A DNA stretch of 64,000 bases from Plazaster borealis (GCA_021014325.1 CM037472.1:24289063-24353062), one strand, 5' to 3'; numbered from the stretch's first letter, positions 1 to 13,164 are shown. A program made the numbers and translations. The notes: a model not told the origin generated them from the letters alone.

Positions 1-6
1 CTTGGT

Positions 7-112
7 TGTGCCATTTTGGGAGTCAGTTTCCCTTCGTGTTATACAGTGTAGTGCGCATTTTAGGCGACGTGGCATTTACATGCTTACACCTGTTGACTCC
101 CAAAGTGGTGAC
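7..112. repeat. Short foldback repeat, copy A
   Basis: Imperfect terminal inverted repeats are visible: GCCATTTTGGGAGTCA near 11-26 and its near reverse complement TTGACTCCCAAAGTGG near 93-108. A diverged second copy follows at 312-414 and a third lies at 58732-58826, all in the same orientation. Similarity between copies A and B continues past the right arm (ACAGTTGCCGCGTGT versus AAAGTTGCCACTTGT), so the repeat unit is probably longer, about 170 bp. No coding capacity is seen. Non-autonomous foldback DNA transposon is the simplest reading; the family is not recognised. Confidence 0.5.
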
Positions 113-311
113 CGTGTCACAGTTGCCGCGTGTGACGCGCGTGCAAGGGGTCAATAGGGAGAAAAGGGGATAAAAACATGAAGAAATAAACTGTGATAAC
201 ATTGGTCTTCTTTCATGATACTGTGGGAAATGAAATGAGTACACAACATTCAATATCGAGCTGTTGTACATTTATTGACCCAATTCACCTGACTTCATCA
301 TCACAGTAATC

Positions 312-462
312 TTGATTGCGCCATTTTGGGAGTCAATGTTCCTGTGTGTTATACAGTGTTGTGCAAATTTTAGACAATGTGGCATTCACATGCTGTAGAC
401 TCTGAAATGGTGAGCATGGTAAAGTTGCCACTTGTTGCATGTGTGCAAGGTGTCAATATATT
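312..462. repeat. Short foldback repeat, copy B
   Basis: Second copy of the repeat at 7-112, beginning GCGCCATTTTGGGAGTCAAT. The central TGTTATACAGTGT and GTGGCATT.ACATGCT blocks are retained. The right arm (AGACTCTGAAATGGTGAG) is more diverged than in copy A, so the element is old. The shared tail CTTGT..CATGTGTGCAAGG.GTCAATA continues to about 462. Confidence 0.5.
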
Positions 463-469
463 GTCACTT

Positions 470-1400
470 TTCTCTCATCTATGGGTTAAATGTCAGTAAG
501 GAGGCTCAAAGGTGAAGAGGTGGTACTAACGGTCATACTTAATGAGATTTTACTTCTTGAAGAAGATATTTATTCCAGATCTAAGGTTGCGAGATGGTTT
601 ATAGATATTGAGCATGTCTAAAAACCATGCTTCATAAAGTTCACTTTTGGTGGATATGTGCGATTTATAAGACTTTGTTATTATTAGTAAAAGCAGGTAG
701 TATGCAAATTATTTCGTCTGAAGTGCCATTGTTCAGAAATCAATAAGAGTATATCGAAAAATTTGAATTTCCAAAGATTGCCCAAAGGTGACTTTTGGGA
801 ATTCAAATTTCTGTGATGTCCATTTGTGAATGCTGCAGCCAGTTTCTTGCTGTCACCTCGCTAAAAGTGGATGGATTCGACGTTCTTGATGAAAATACCA
901 TGAAATTGTTTTCCCTGTTTTCTCAACAAGTAGACACTGTATTCGACTGAAACTTTGTGTGACTTTTATTGTATCTTTATTGATACTTTGTCCTGTAATC
1001 AGTATACGTTATCAAAAAACGAACTATTACCCTTCCTTTAAGAATTCCCCATTAAATTTTGTGAAATTGCCTCCAGTGCATTTGAAGGATGATCTCATGT
1101 AAATGCCATTCATTACTAATCAACCCAAATTACAATAGAGACTTTGTAAATAGCACAGTTTTCCATACAGGTAGCTGTGACAATGGCTCTTCACATCCCC
1201 TTTGACCTAAGAGCTACGACCAACCATGTGTTAAAATTTGACAATTTGTTCAACTTTTTTCCAAAAACATGTTTCATAAAGTTATTCCGCTTATAAATAA
1301 ATATTAGAACTTTCACACAAGCGTGAAAAAATAGCGCTTCTGCATCCAATATCCAACTCGGCCTTTTACGTATTGCACGAGCGCGTGTGTGATAACGAGT
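470..1400. other. Unassigned AT-rich intergenic DNA
   Basis: No ORF with coding character and no recognised repeat. One imperfect hairpin is visible near 761-808 (ATTTGAATTTCCAAAG opposite CTTTTGGGAATTCAAAT), which I regard as ordinary foldback sequence. Confidence 0.4.
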
Positions 1401-1572
1401 TTATCTTCAAGCAAACTTGAAGCCTAGCTTAATAATAACACAATAGGCGGAGTTAGAGCAGCGCGACAGAACAGGCTTTGATATGGGCTGTGCAATATAG
1501 GTTTATATATCACACTCTTGTTGTTATGGATCAGCCAATCAGAATCAAGGATTTAAGTTTGCCTGAAGATTA
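1401..1572. repeat. Inverted-repeat (MITE-like) element
   Basis: The left arm TTATCTTCAAGCAAACTTGA at 1401-1420 is nearly the reverse complement of the right arm TTTAAGTTTGCCTGAAGAT at about 1552-1570. The interior (about 130 bp) contains CCAATCAGAATC and no ORF. Size and structure fit a miniature inverted-repeat transposable element; no transposase is present and the superfamily cannot be told. Confidence 0.45.
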
Positions 1573-1599
1573 TTAGAGAAAATAGAATTATTAGCTGTT

Positions 1600-4500
1600 G
1601 CAAACTTTTGAAGATTATTAGAGCAGGGATTGTTATGGTGGACAAAAAGAACTTGGTTTTCTACACATAATGTCTTGTACAGGCACATCTGGCAAATTCG
1701 TTGCTGGCATTTAGTTTTTGAATTTTTTGTAAAAGTTCACACAACCCTGGATGCTCTTAGATAGTTATTTATTACACGGCAGATACATTGTGCTGTTGTA
1801 CAGAAGTACTATTGGTGTATTGCAACAGTTGTTCTGGAGTGCTGTACATTGTTTGATTGACATTCCAGACACCAACAATTTTGGAGGCCCTGCCCTAAAA
1901 TTCAAATGAGCAATCATATGGCTTTGAACAGTATATGAAAAGTGCAGATGGCTTTTCAGCCTAACGGGCATATAAATGAAATTATATGATTTACCAACTT
2001 CTCAATTACAATTTAATTTGTAATTTGTTTTCAATTAAGTTGTGGTCTGTGTGGAGGAGAAGAGATCATTCCATTTTGTAAAACTGTTATTTGGTGTGTG
2101 TGTGGGGGGAGCAGGAAGGGCTAAGGAATGGTCTGCACCTCTAAGAACATAGCTGGCCTGCAAAACACATTTTGTATAAATTTGTTTGAAGTTTCTTACT
2201 TTGATTATTTCAGTTAAGAACAACATATTCCATTTTTTTTTAAAAGTTGTTTTCTTTACACACTCCGACAATGTACACTGTATGCATGAACTTGACCTAG
2301 ATGGCCATTGTTGAGTACTTACATGTACTTCAACCCTGCAGTATTGAGAGGATTATGGTTGTTATACCCAGCCTCTGTTTTACAAGGACATACAATGTAT
2401 CCTGCACACAATGAATGGGAAAATGTTTGTAGTTTGTACTTCAGCTCAACAAAGTTAACAATCTTACATGGTGTAATACAATGTATCAGTACCCTGCTGG
2501 TGGTCTTGCTGTACATAACATGTAATCTATGCAGTGACATTGACTTGAAGGCTTTAACCTTCAAAGATTTGTAACATCCCTAATGAATTCATTGTCATCA
2601 AGTCGCTACTAATTTCAATATTAAAAGTATTGTTAAAGTAATTTATTACATTTTATACTTTTTCAATGTTTCTGGTTTGTTAAATGTGTTATAATAATTG
2701 ACAAATTATTAATTGCACAAAATATGGACCTAAAGCTTGTATTTGAGGATGTGCAGCACTGAACCTTTTCATGTGAACTTGAGATTTGTATGACTCAAGA
2801 GGAGAACAACAAGGTTCATAAATTCACAATCTTACCACTTTTCAAATTGTGCCAAGGATCTATTATTTATACGTACACATAAATGTAATGAAATTTAAAG
2901 ATTAACGAGCACTAAAATCTTCACAATAGTAACACATGTCTCATTTTGTTTTTCGCCTTGCGCCTTGAATCCCAGGCAAGGCATATAAAAAAAAGTGCAG
3001 GGACCCGACCTTCCAACCTGCTAGGAGTGACGCACTTTGAATTCAAGTTCTTAATTGTTGTTCTTAATGCACTACAAGACAGTGTGTAGTGATTAGATGC
3101 CGCCATTGAAGGAAAGTGCATTGCAGGGGTCATGCAGCTTTGCTAATACCATTCAGTTCAATGCTGCTATACAAGAAAAGGAAATGATTTCCACCAACTA
3201 AGGATATGTACTACTTTGTACCATTTTTTTTTCTTCTCCTTCTTAAGCTATTAATTATCAACCAAGTACGTATACACTCACTCATCTGAAGATTTGTTAT
3301 GGTAAATTTTTGCAAATTAAAATTGCGGGTCAAGTCACTTGTTAACCAATCCTAGAAAAGGAACAGGCTTGTTAAAATGCAGAACACTTTATTGATCCAG
3401 GTATTAAGCTTATCAAAAAAAATTCACACAATGTGTACAATGTAGTTGTGCTGAATTCTAAAACTAGGACAATTATAAAATAAACTCAGATTTGTCCACT
3501 TTTCTTTTGGGGGAATTCAGGTAGTTGGAGTATTATCCAATCCATTTGTATTGTGTGTTTCATTAAATTAAGTGAAAAGTACATGTGCTATGTTTCATAC
3601 ATGTATGCAATTTATTATTTTAAGCCTGCTCTCGCCAATATTTGATGAAAATTACTTAATCGATGACAAAAAAAGGCAAAGCACAAGTCAGAGTTCCATG
3701 CGTATTTTAAATAATTCTTTTTAAATCAGCCTACCGAATAGGAAAATAACTGAACAAATTGACAGATAAAGAATATTTATATATCAGGGTTCTCCCCATG
3801 CACAAGCTAGCGTATCGGGCCAATACGTGCAAATTGTGTGCCGATACGCGCAAACCATATAGAATGCTCCAGATTGCACAGTGAGGCTTTAAAACCAAGA
3901 TAAACACCAAATAGAAAACATTCCAAACACCTTGTTTCAGTTCAGCGTGCTTCGGCCAAACATCCAAAAATTTGGGTCCAGTATACCCCACAGTTTTGAA
4001 AAATCCTGGGTAGAACCCTGGATGTATCTAAAATTAAGTCAGAGTTTAAGCTTTACAGTGTCTAAAAGATGTATAATTCCGGCAAAAATTCATTACTTTT
4101 AATACACTCTATGTGTACGCTTACTTGCCTCTTATAAGGATAGTCGTGTGAGCACCGTATGTAAATCGTAAGTAATAGTTATCATGAAATTAGTGTTTAG
4201 AAACCAATTAACAGTTATGATGTTACTTTTTATGTTGATTGTTAAAAAATGGTATCCAATTATATTACTTCAACTAAATTGTTTAATTTAAATGCTAATT
4301 TTGAATATTATTACTTTGCAGTGCTCTCAAGACTATTCATTTCAGACTTACATAGGAATGTTATAAATATTATGAACGTAATATACTAATAATATAATAA
4401 CAACGTAAGAATGTACAGTTATGATCCATTTCATTGGTGTACAGTAGCGCTAAACCTCTCACTTGTCGGAGGAGCACGTTCATGGACGCTTTGGTAAACC

Positions 4501-7500
4501 CCTTTCATTCTTCTGTTCAAAGTGACTAAAATTCATTTCAAGACACGGTCATTTGGCAATGAACCGTATTCACACCCATTGGATTTTCTGATGCATTTGA
4601 AAACAAATTCCCTCTGGTCTTAAGGGGGAACGGGGACAATGCAATAACTGCTGCATGACAAGCCTCTTGTTATAGCAGTTCCAACAATCAATATAAATCT
4701 GTATCTCTTGTCCAGGCGAACCAGACTGTGCAAAATAGCCAGCCATTTGCATACAGGTTGATCAATATTCTTACTGTGGGGATATTGCGTTTTCTTACTT
4801 GGCTCCCAGTGCCAAAGCAATAAGGTGCTATTATTTCATTAAAGCGCGTCTCAAGTACCTACCTTGCGCTGTAAGGTTGGGAAGGACATGTTATTATTTA
4901 AGACATGGCCAGTTAGTGAGTGACTGAGGATGAAATTACAGCAATATTGGAGTGTTTAGGTAGAGGTGGATATTATATTGTCATTAGAGTTGGAGGCGGG
5001 CCTTTCTCTATTTTTTTTCCTTTCTCTCTCTCTTCCAATTCACAGCACACGGTGTAAAGAGCACAATTGTGGTCTGCCTCCCACGGTCAGGCTCTTTTCT
5101 TGTCTTAAAATCTGAAATCAATTTCTGGCAAGAGCAATTTCATATTGATCTGCAGGTGAGGAAGTCTTGTGTTGATTTGAATTGGCTGCATGAGATTTTT
5201 AATGATTTAGTTAATGGTTAAAATCTGTTGGGAGCAAGCTGTTGAATGAAAGTGGTTTATGGCCTCTCTGAAAACTTATCAGTCTAATTTTCTAGTTATA
5301 CCTTGTAGTGTATTTTTTTTTCTTTTCACAAATTCAATGACAAGTTGAATTATTAATATTTTGCCAAGATCATATTTATATTTTTCCAGTTAGAAAAACA
5401 CAGTATAAATTTCATTTTACTGCTACTTTGTTTCTGATCAGTAATAAAATGAGGTAAGCTGAAACACTACAAATTGTGTGTTGTTTTCAGTTAAGATGCC
5501 CTGATTCAGAGAATAAATTCTGTACTCACATTCCCAATTGTACTCCCTGTTTGTCATGATAAGAATTTTGTTTCACTTCTGTATTGTCTGCTGTATTTCT
5601 TCCCCTTCTGTCATAATAAAGATGCACCCATTTATCAAAATTAGTGTGATTTTGGTTTTGTTTACATGGTATGTCAGTCACAAAATATTTATTTTAGTAT
5701 TCTGTGATGTCCAACATGATCGCTTAATATTTTCTCTATCTTTTCCAACTTTTTTATTTATGATCCAAACCGAATAGGGACAAAAGTGCATAGTGTACAC
5801 ATTTAAAAACTTGCTTTAAATAGAATTATTCCTATAAATTTGATAGTTGTCTCTAAATGTACAAGTGGACATAAATGAATCATGTCAACAATTTAGCTTT
5901 CACATTTCGTTTGAATATAGGAAAAGGACTTTTTTATTTATTGAATTATTTATATTATTTTTTATTGTGAATTATTTATTTTAAAGTTTTTTATTTACTT
6001 ATGTATTTCTTTTTTTGATTTTATTTTATTTTTTATTTTATCTTGTTATTAATTTTTTATCTATTTTTTGTTGGGGGTGTAAATACAAAATGAAACTTCA
6101 TAGGGACTCTTGGGAGATTCAAATTTTACTGTATTGAGTATGTTCATCAAGAGAGAAAGCTAAGTCCAGGTCAATTTGTTTTTCTTTAGAGTTCATCCTC
6201 AAGAATAATGTACTAATGAGTGGGATTTTTACAAGATATGGATTCAAATGTTTTTCCTTGAGTAAAAAACAAATGGTTTTCAACTTTGGGTAAACTTCAG
6301 GAAAACCTGGGTTCAATTTCAGTACTGAGCACAACAAAATGTAGTTGAGTTTGTGATGAAGTAGAGCAGCTTGATGAAATTGGGCCATGAACTTACCAGC
6401 TTAACACCTTGCTGTTTTGTAAACATTATAGAACCACATCCTTTTAAAGTGCATTCGTTTCCCTTTGTTTGGAGGTTCAATAAATTGTAAGTGTTCAGGC
6501 TCATCTTTCCTCTTTTCCGGGTGAGTGTTATCTGTGCAGAAATTTATGTATTTTTCTCTAAAACATGAAACTTTAGGGAGTTGTTTTGTTGTTATTGCTT
6601 GATATCATATCCTTTTTATCGTGGTAGTTATGGATGTTTTTTTGTGAGGTTTTCCTTTTCCTTCACTGTCTCCCTTCAGCATGTTTGCTTACCGACACTT
6701 GTACCACCAATGCCCTTTTGTTTGAAACTTTGGCATTTTGTCGCATCAAAATAGCACTGTGCATTTGATATACATGTATTTTTTTCACTGAGCTTTTTAT
6801 ACTTGTTTTTTGTTTGTATTTTTAAAATGCAAATGTTTATGGCTTTGGTAACTTTAACTAGGTAATTATTAGGCATAATTATTTTTTTACAATTTATTTG
6901 ATGTTCACTTATTTGAGAAATAAATCAACACAGTTTTAAGGGGCAGGCTCACATGTATTTGGAATAAAATTGGTATTGGTGCCAGTGATGCTGGGCAAAG
7001 TTTTTCCATATTTGCAAAGTTTTCATCTGAATAATACTCAAAAGTGCATGAAGGAGCACTTTGTCGACTTTATGTTTTGCTTTAGGAGTCACACCCATAC
7101 CCTTGACAACACCAATGAAACATGTTTAACAAAACATTACTTGCTGTTTTCTCATCAAAGTGCTAACTTTATACACTGAAGCTTTACCGCATACATAAAA
7201 TATGTATTTCTTGAATATGTACACAATTCGAATAAATTTGTTTTCCAAACATTATAGTTGTTTTCCCTTCCTGATGCTGTACCATCATCACTGAATGACT
7301 GTTTTAATTATTATATTATTAGAAAATATGATTTGCTATACAATCAAGGAGTAGTGGAGCAAGGAGAGGTTTTTTATTATACGAATACCGTATTATGTAT
7401 CGTAATATCAGTATGATGATCAACCCACATGATCTCAACTGTTCCAAAGACGGCTGAGTTGGTGATGGCAGTGCAACACGTAGCATCTGCAGAGTTGCTT

Positions 7501-8280
7501 TGATATACCCTGAGGCCTACAGACAAACATCGAACGGTGCCTTCCAGATGTTGCATATTGAAATAACGCCATTGCAGCTGTTTGCTAAAAAATTGCCTTA
7601 CAATCATTCCTTGTTTTTTTGATGATGTTCCTTGCAAAACCACTTGTTTGCTAATTTGCCACAGGTCATCATTTTCCCATAATGCTTAAGAGCTACAACG
7701 CACACACATGCGGTGAAACAAGGTGTTTGTGTATAACTTACTGTGACTGCAGTGTAAAGCCAACAATTAATAAATTAATAACTGTCTTGACTGGAACTGT
7801 TTACGTTGCTTAAGAAATTTAAATAGTACCGGACGAGCAGCATATATATATTTGTATCATAGTGTTGCTGTGTTTGTACAACTCTTTTGTTCCAGGTCGA
7901 TTGAAACTGGAGCTGAAGTCATATTTGAAGAAGCCATTTTTACCCTATGGTGTTTATAAATATAGGAATCACTCAAAAGACATATTTGTTTCTGCTGTGC
8001 AAACAAAAACATCTGCCTAATTGCATTCTATAAAAGTAAGTTTCATCTTCAAAAAAAAAAGGATGACAAGACCATTGTGGAGGTACAATGATAGTTGCAA
8101 AGTGCATGACAGAGTCGCTGAGAGTGTACATGTACAGCACACTGAAAATGTACCTGCACATGTGTGCAACTAATGAGGGTTTTTAAAATGCACTTCATTC
8201 CTAATTTCTGTTGTCGCTGTTGTCCTTGGACCGTTCTTAGCCATATATTTCGTCATCTTGGGAAGCGTTCATCTTACTAA
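1600..8280. other. Gene-poor AT-rich intergenic region
   Basis: ORFs here are short, overlap on both strands and lack recognisable motifs. 5930-6070 is a T/A-rich low-complexity tract of TTTATT-like units. A remnant of the GCTCTATGAAATTGGGCC palindromic repeat is seen near 6354-6391. A minus-strand ORF at 7377-7580 has an acceptor-like TGTTTGTCTGTAG and a poly(A)-like signal at its stop, but no domain is recognisable, so I do not call it a gene. Confidence 0.4.
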
Positions 8281-8301
8281 TGCCGGCACCAGCATTCATT
8301 T

Positions 8302-8501
8302 TTTATTTAAAGGTTCACATTTAAGTGAATGTCAAAGGTAAAGACATGAATGTGAACATTTTCTTCCCGGTATGAAGGTCAAAATGATATACTGAGCCTA
8401 ATGCTGTTGTTGATAGCAAAGAATTATCTGCTTCATCCAGCACGATTTGGCAAACTGGTAAAGTCACGCTAATGTCCCAAAACCCAATGTCATAGAGCTT
8501 C
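8302..8501 (-). CDS. Possible terminal exon of an unidentified minus-strand gene
   Basis: On the minus strand a pyrimidine-rich run ends in CTGCCAG at 8508-8502, directly before an open frame from 8501 to a TAA at 8321. About 59 residues would be encoded. They include segments reminiscent of a WD-repeat blade: a GFWDIS motif, then LGSVYHFDLHTGKK. An AATAAA lies 14 nt past the stop (minus strand, 8307-8302). Having acceptor, WD-like text, stop and poly(A) signal in order is suggestive. However, no upstream exon was found on the minus strand, the 3' UTR would be very short, and the WD resemblance is weak. It could equally be a retrocopy fragment or chance. Function unassigned. Confidence 0.22.
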
Positions 8502-8819
8502 CTGGCAGAAAAAAAAGTGCCAAGTAAATTTATCTGCATATTGTTCCCATGCAAAACTTGATAATTAGGCTGGAATCCTGTGACTGTTTTTTTTAAAGTG
8601 AGAATTTTCTGCACTTTTTTTGGCTCTCATGTATTTCATTTGAAGGGAGCATAGATCATTGTTTTTTGGGGAGCAGTAAACAAATACCCACCCCCCTGGT
8701 TTTCAATAAACACACCATACCAACCTGTGACAATTTCATAAAATAAAAATGTTTACAAAAATACTCTGTTAAAAAGTATATAATATTATGCTGGCCTTTC
8801 CCATTACTCATTACAAATG

Positions 8820-8880
8820 TGTGTCTTATTTATTTATTCATTTATTTATTTAAATGTATTTATTTATTTATTATTACATT
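8820..8880. repeat. (TTTA)n simple repeat
   Basis: Imperfect tetranucleotide array of TTTA/ATTT units, interrupted by TTCA and AAATG. Low-complexity DNA directly abutting the SINE at 8948-9105. Confidence 0.8.
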
Positions 8881-8947
8881 TCCAACTGCATAATTAGTGC
8901 CAATAACAGGATGAATAGGAGAAAAGAATAATGTTCAGTTTTAGATT

Positions 8948-9105
8948 TTGGAGGAAAATCCCAATGGGGAAAACCCACGCAATCAGGTAGGGACTGAAAA
9001 CCCAATCCACCATGCAAGGCTCCGGTCTGTGGTGGGGTTGGAACTGGGGTCCACAGAGGTTGAAGGCAGGGAAAGAAACCACTGCGCCGAACTGATCCCC
9101 ATATA
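8948..9105 (-). mobile_element. tRNA-derived SINE remnant (minus strand)
   Basis: Read on the minus strand, the element begins GGGGATCAGTTCGGCGCAGT, with an A-box-like CGGCGCAGTGGTTT. It then has a degraded B box (AGTTCCAACCC, plus-strand complement near 9034-9045), followed by GGGTTTTCCCCATTGGGATT close to the 3' part. A/B-box spacing and the downstream TTTTCC-rich body are typical of a tRNA-headed SINE. The degraded boxes argue against current transcription. Confidence 0.5.
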
Positions 9106-9290
9106 TATGCAGACAAAAATGAAAAGGACACTCAGAGACTTTGATGTGCTAAGTTCAAGCAAAAAAAGACAAGTATTTGAGTCTTTGATGCTTTATATCT
9201 GCTTTGTACTTGTGCTGGTTTATTGTAAATAATTAACAAGTTTTGATCTCCATTAACAAGGTTTTATCCTAACTAATGTAATGATACGAT

Positions 9291-9339
9291 AGCGGGCGTA
9301 CCACTCATCAGTCCTTTTTTCGTGAGTTGGACGCCCGCT
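9291..9339. repeat. Imperfect inverted repeat (hairpin)
   Basis: AGCGGGCGTACCACTCA at 9291-9307 pairs with TGAGTTGGACGCCCGCT at 9323-9339, leaving a 15-nt T-rich loop. The stem is about 17 bp with two mismatches and locally GC-rich in AT-rich surroundings. It could be a small foldback element or a structured RNA if transcribed; the sequence does not decide. Confidence 0.5.
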
Positions 9340-9847
9340 TTTGTCTCAAAAGTATATTTAAAAAAAACTGCAAAGTGTGTAACTATCTCAACATAATGTA
9401 TGTTTGTATTCTATATGTCTGACTAATGTCTGGCAAGTTGTTGTACACATCTATCATCAAGTACTTTTTGTGTAGTAGCTGGAAACTATCCATCTGAACT
9501 TCCACACCATGACAGATGGGACAGTAGCGTACAGGACATTTTTTTCCCCATGGGTGATATACACAAATTTTTGCTGTTTCTGTAACATTATTTGATATAA
9601 AATGATAATATTCTTTAGGGAGAACACTTTAAATGATAGAAACTTAACAAATTTAACATTGTAGGGCTAGTAATAGGTTGATTTGTTGAGGGGGAAGCTT
9701 GTTGTCGGAGTGTTTACTCATTTTCGAAGGTAGGCTCTATGCCTCATGTTGCTTGTAATACTTAACAAAATGTTACTTCTTCTTTCTCCATTTAGGCCTA
9801 TCAAAAGAAAATGCTCAATTGCATGTGAATATGAAGATGACAACAAA

Positions 9848-9908
9848 CTGTTGAGAACATTTTCAAAGTGAAATTGCATGTACTTCACTTTGAAAATGTT
9901 CTCAACAG
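9848..9908. repeat. Perfect 25-bp-arm palindrome
   Basis: The 25 bases at 9848-9872 (starting CTGTTGAGAACATTTTC) are an exact reverse complement of 9884-9908 (ending AAAATGTTCTCAACAG), with an 11-nt spacer ATTGCATGTAC. The match stops sharply at both arm ends. An uninterrupted stem of this length in otherwise diverged non-coding sequence implies recent origin or constraint. The right arm lies in a short open frame, which I consider incidental. Confidence 0.85.
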
Positions 9909-10071
9909 AAGCGATTGTTAATCTTGTTGGTGAAGAGTTTGGATCAACGTTACACCTCTTTCCCACCATAGATCTGTATAGCCAGCCTATGTCTTTTCAT
10001 CGTGCTACCAGTGTGTGCGGCCTGGTTCCTCCTATCAGGGTGTTTGAGCATGAAACCAGGCTTTCTGTTTC

Positions 10072-10310
10072 TTCTCACCCATACACCCATTGCTTTGAGA
10101 AGAGATGTAGAACAAAGAGCTATATTCCGACAGCTTTATTCCTTGTACTGCATAGATCTCTTTAGAACTCCTTGCCTTGTGCCTGTTACCATCCATCCTA
10201 CCATCTAGACTGTTTTAAAGAGGAATATCAATTCCCACCTTCAGCTTCCCCGAGTTCATAGAAAATAGTTGTTTTCTTGTAGCCCCTTTAATACCAAGAG
10301 TGGCTTTTAG
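10072..10310 (+). mobile_element. Non-LTR retrotransposon 3' fragment, copy 1
   Basis: About 220 bp are shared with 14300-14530: AGAGATGTAGAACAAAG, then ACTGCAT..ATCTCTTT.GAACTCCTTG, CTAGAC.GTTTTAAA.GAGGAATAT, and CTTGTAGCCCCTT. One frame in the better-preserved copy reads SLWNSLSGACFPPS followed by NLDRFKRG, the usual C-terminal end of LINE reverse-transcriptase ORFs. Stops and frame breaks show this copy is dead. Confidence 0.55.
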
Positions 10311-13160
10311 CCTTGTTTGGTGTGGACTTCTGTCAGTGTCATGGTTGTACATGTAGATCTTGAATGTGAGATAGGAGTTGTTGCTTCTTGCAGTTTGTAA
10401 AATGCATTTTCAGAGCTTGACTATTTGAGTGCACAGCTTACTTTGTAACTACTGTTGAAGGTGTTATAGCTTGGACCTGCCGAAAAAATAACGTACCTAC
10501 CTAAACGTTTTTCGTTTTGGCCTAAACTGCAGTAACTAGTGACGTGTGTTCTTCTAATTAGCATACTACATATAGGCCTAGCTCAAAGGTTTTATCAAAA
10601 GCACAAGGAATTTGTCATTCTCATAGTTTGGAAGTCAAGTAGCTTCAGGTATATGTTGCTTATTTCGCCGTGGTTTCAGACCAAAGATTTTATTCACACT
10701 TCCTCTTTCGGGTTGTGGCACCCACTTGAAACGGTTCTCTTTTGCTTCTGAAGTACTTCAAAATAAATTTTCAGCGTCACTTTTGGAAGTTTATTGAACC
10801 GAATGTGAGTGGCAGTTGACATTGTCAGCGTTAATTCTTGTGCAATTTCAAAGATGAATTGGTTCCTGGATTATATCCAAGTTTTGATCTTGCGGTACAG
10901 TCTTTTGTTTCTATTCACACCCACCCTTTGGTACTGTACACGTATCCTTTATCCTTCCTTTATCAGCTAAGTGCAGGTCAAAGTATCAATATCTTAATAC
11001 GTTAGCCTGGTGGGATTGTTCTCTGTGTCGTACTTAAATTGTTGTCCTTCCTCTCATCGGTTCCTGTTTTGTTGCAAGGAATGGTTATTTGATTCTTATT
11101 CTTTGTTTGCTAAGCATTTATGAAAACCTAAAGCGACGGCCGTCACGATCTGTTCTCTCCTCCCCCCTGAATAGATCCTTCAGCGCTGAGGGCCCCGGCA
11201 ATATGGTATTCAATACACTTGAGCTGTTCATCTTGTTATAACGAGACATTTATCAGACTCAGTAGTAGTCTCTGTTGATTCACTGGTGTTAATTTGTTTC
11301 CGCCTTGGTGCTGTTGGAATTTACATTTCGGGTGATTGGTTGTCTTATTTCACCTACCTCTTACAGCTCTGGCCATTTCACCGAAAACTCCTTTCACGGA
11401 TTTGGAAAATACGCACAGCAGATGCTTTATACTTGAAAGCAATTGTTTGGCGACACAGACATTTCAGTTTTCAATTGCTCCTTTTTCTTTTTTAATTAGA
11501 TCTGTTGACAGTCCTAAAGAGATTGAGAAATGGAGCTTGCAAAGAACCATTTTAATGAGATATTACAACACTGACTGGACCAAGGCCTTCTCGTAAGATA
11601 ATGACAGTTCTCTTATTAAAAAAGGATGATCTGTAACTAAAACGAAATTTTGCACAGAGAGAAGGTCACGTTTAACTGAATGCTTTCAATGCTTCATTGA
11701 TACGCCTTCAATCCTACAACCGCAAAATGCAAGTCAATTGAACTGCTGAAGGATTTTCTTGAATCTGCTGCACAAAGTTATTCATTTTGAACCATGTAAA
11801 GTACACTACATCTATATAATGTGTATGTCGTAAGCTGCTGGCCGTATGAACTAGCTGTCACTGATAATGTCTTAGATAATGAAATCCATTAAAATATCAA
11901 TACTCGCTCAATTAAAAATATTCTCGGCTACCGAGCACCACCTGGCAATGCTGTAGAGTGTTTTCTAAGACGGATAAACGGGAAGTGTACTTAATCATTT
12001 CATCAATTGATAGCAAGATATGAAACCGAAAGAGCAGTGTGTATAACCCTACGATTAAACAATAGACCTTCAGCAGCTTAATTCTTGTGTAGGCCTAAGA
12101 TACCACACAGTCATTCTGGCGTTTTCTATTAAGACTGAAAATGGAAACTACAATGGGTTGTTTCAGACTTCGTTTCATCATCATTGTCATTTGACATTTA
12201 TAGCCAATCACCTCCGGACACCTTTTACTATATTTGGAACTACTTTGTTCCATTCATTGCAACCAATTTTATTTTCTCCAGCATTGAGATATTTTCATTG
12301 TTTTTTTGTTTTGGTTTTTGGTCTCTTTTATTTGAGAATAGAATCCAGGGTGACTGTCAAATTCAGGAATGCAACTTTGGCATTATACTCATGTGCTGTA
12401 GCTGTTAGAGTAGACCTTAAAATGTACATTAAATATGATTTTAATTTCAAATTGAAACAACCTACTTATATTTAGTGTTATTATTCAAATACAATACAAG
12501 ATATACATGAAAAACACAATAATAGATCAAGCAATTATTTTCTATGGTTCCCCTTTATTTAAGTTCTCTTTTGGGTAGCCCTCCATGTATGTACAGTGCA
12601 CATAAACCCTTAGAATTATACCAAGGAGCATTGCTCCATGATTATACCAACAACCTGCAGAAATTTCATTTTATGTGTAGTATAACATACATGTAACAGT
12701 ACATCAAATTGGAGAACCTAATCTATTTTTCAATAAAGACAAAATTATAAGTGCTTGTTTCAGTCAGTGTATTTGACATCAGTAAATTGTTTCTGGATGT
12801 GAGTGCCAAAAACACGCCTCAAATGATTCATATTGACTCACGCTTTGAGTACTTTTGTCAGCGTGTGAATTCTTTTGGGGAAAAAAATCTCACTTCAAGT
12901 TCAAGGATAGTATTTGTGTATAGACTACTGCTATAGATCTTCACCATTGTGTTGCCATCTTTGTTGGGTTTCCTGCTCACTCAACTAGTGATAGAGACAG
13001 ATTTTCTCATTCCATTTAAAGGGAATTTACTTTTTTTTCCCCTTCCAGCCTCACTTTGGTTACATTGGGATAAACATTAGAAAAACAAAATGGCTGCACC
13101 ATGATAAAGGTATATTCTGGAGTCAGGGTGTGTTCCTTTTTCGACTAGTATTGGTACTTC
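10310..13160. other. Unassigned intergenic DNA
   Basis: No coding region supported. The open frames around 11286-11596 and 12158-12475 lack domains and splice context. Nothing else distinctive was seen. Confidence 0.4.
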
Positions 13161-13164
13161 CAAC

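Noticed and set aside
7377..7580. Minus-strand ORF with acceptor-like TGTCTGTAG and AATAAA at its stop
   Set aside because: No recognisable domain; poly(A) signal overlapping the stop codon is implausible; AATAAA is frequent in AT-rich DNA.
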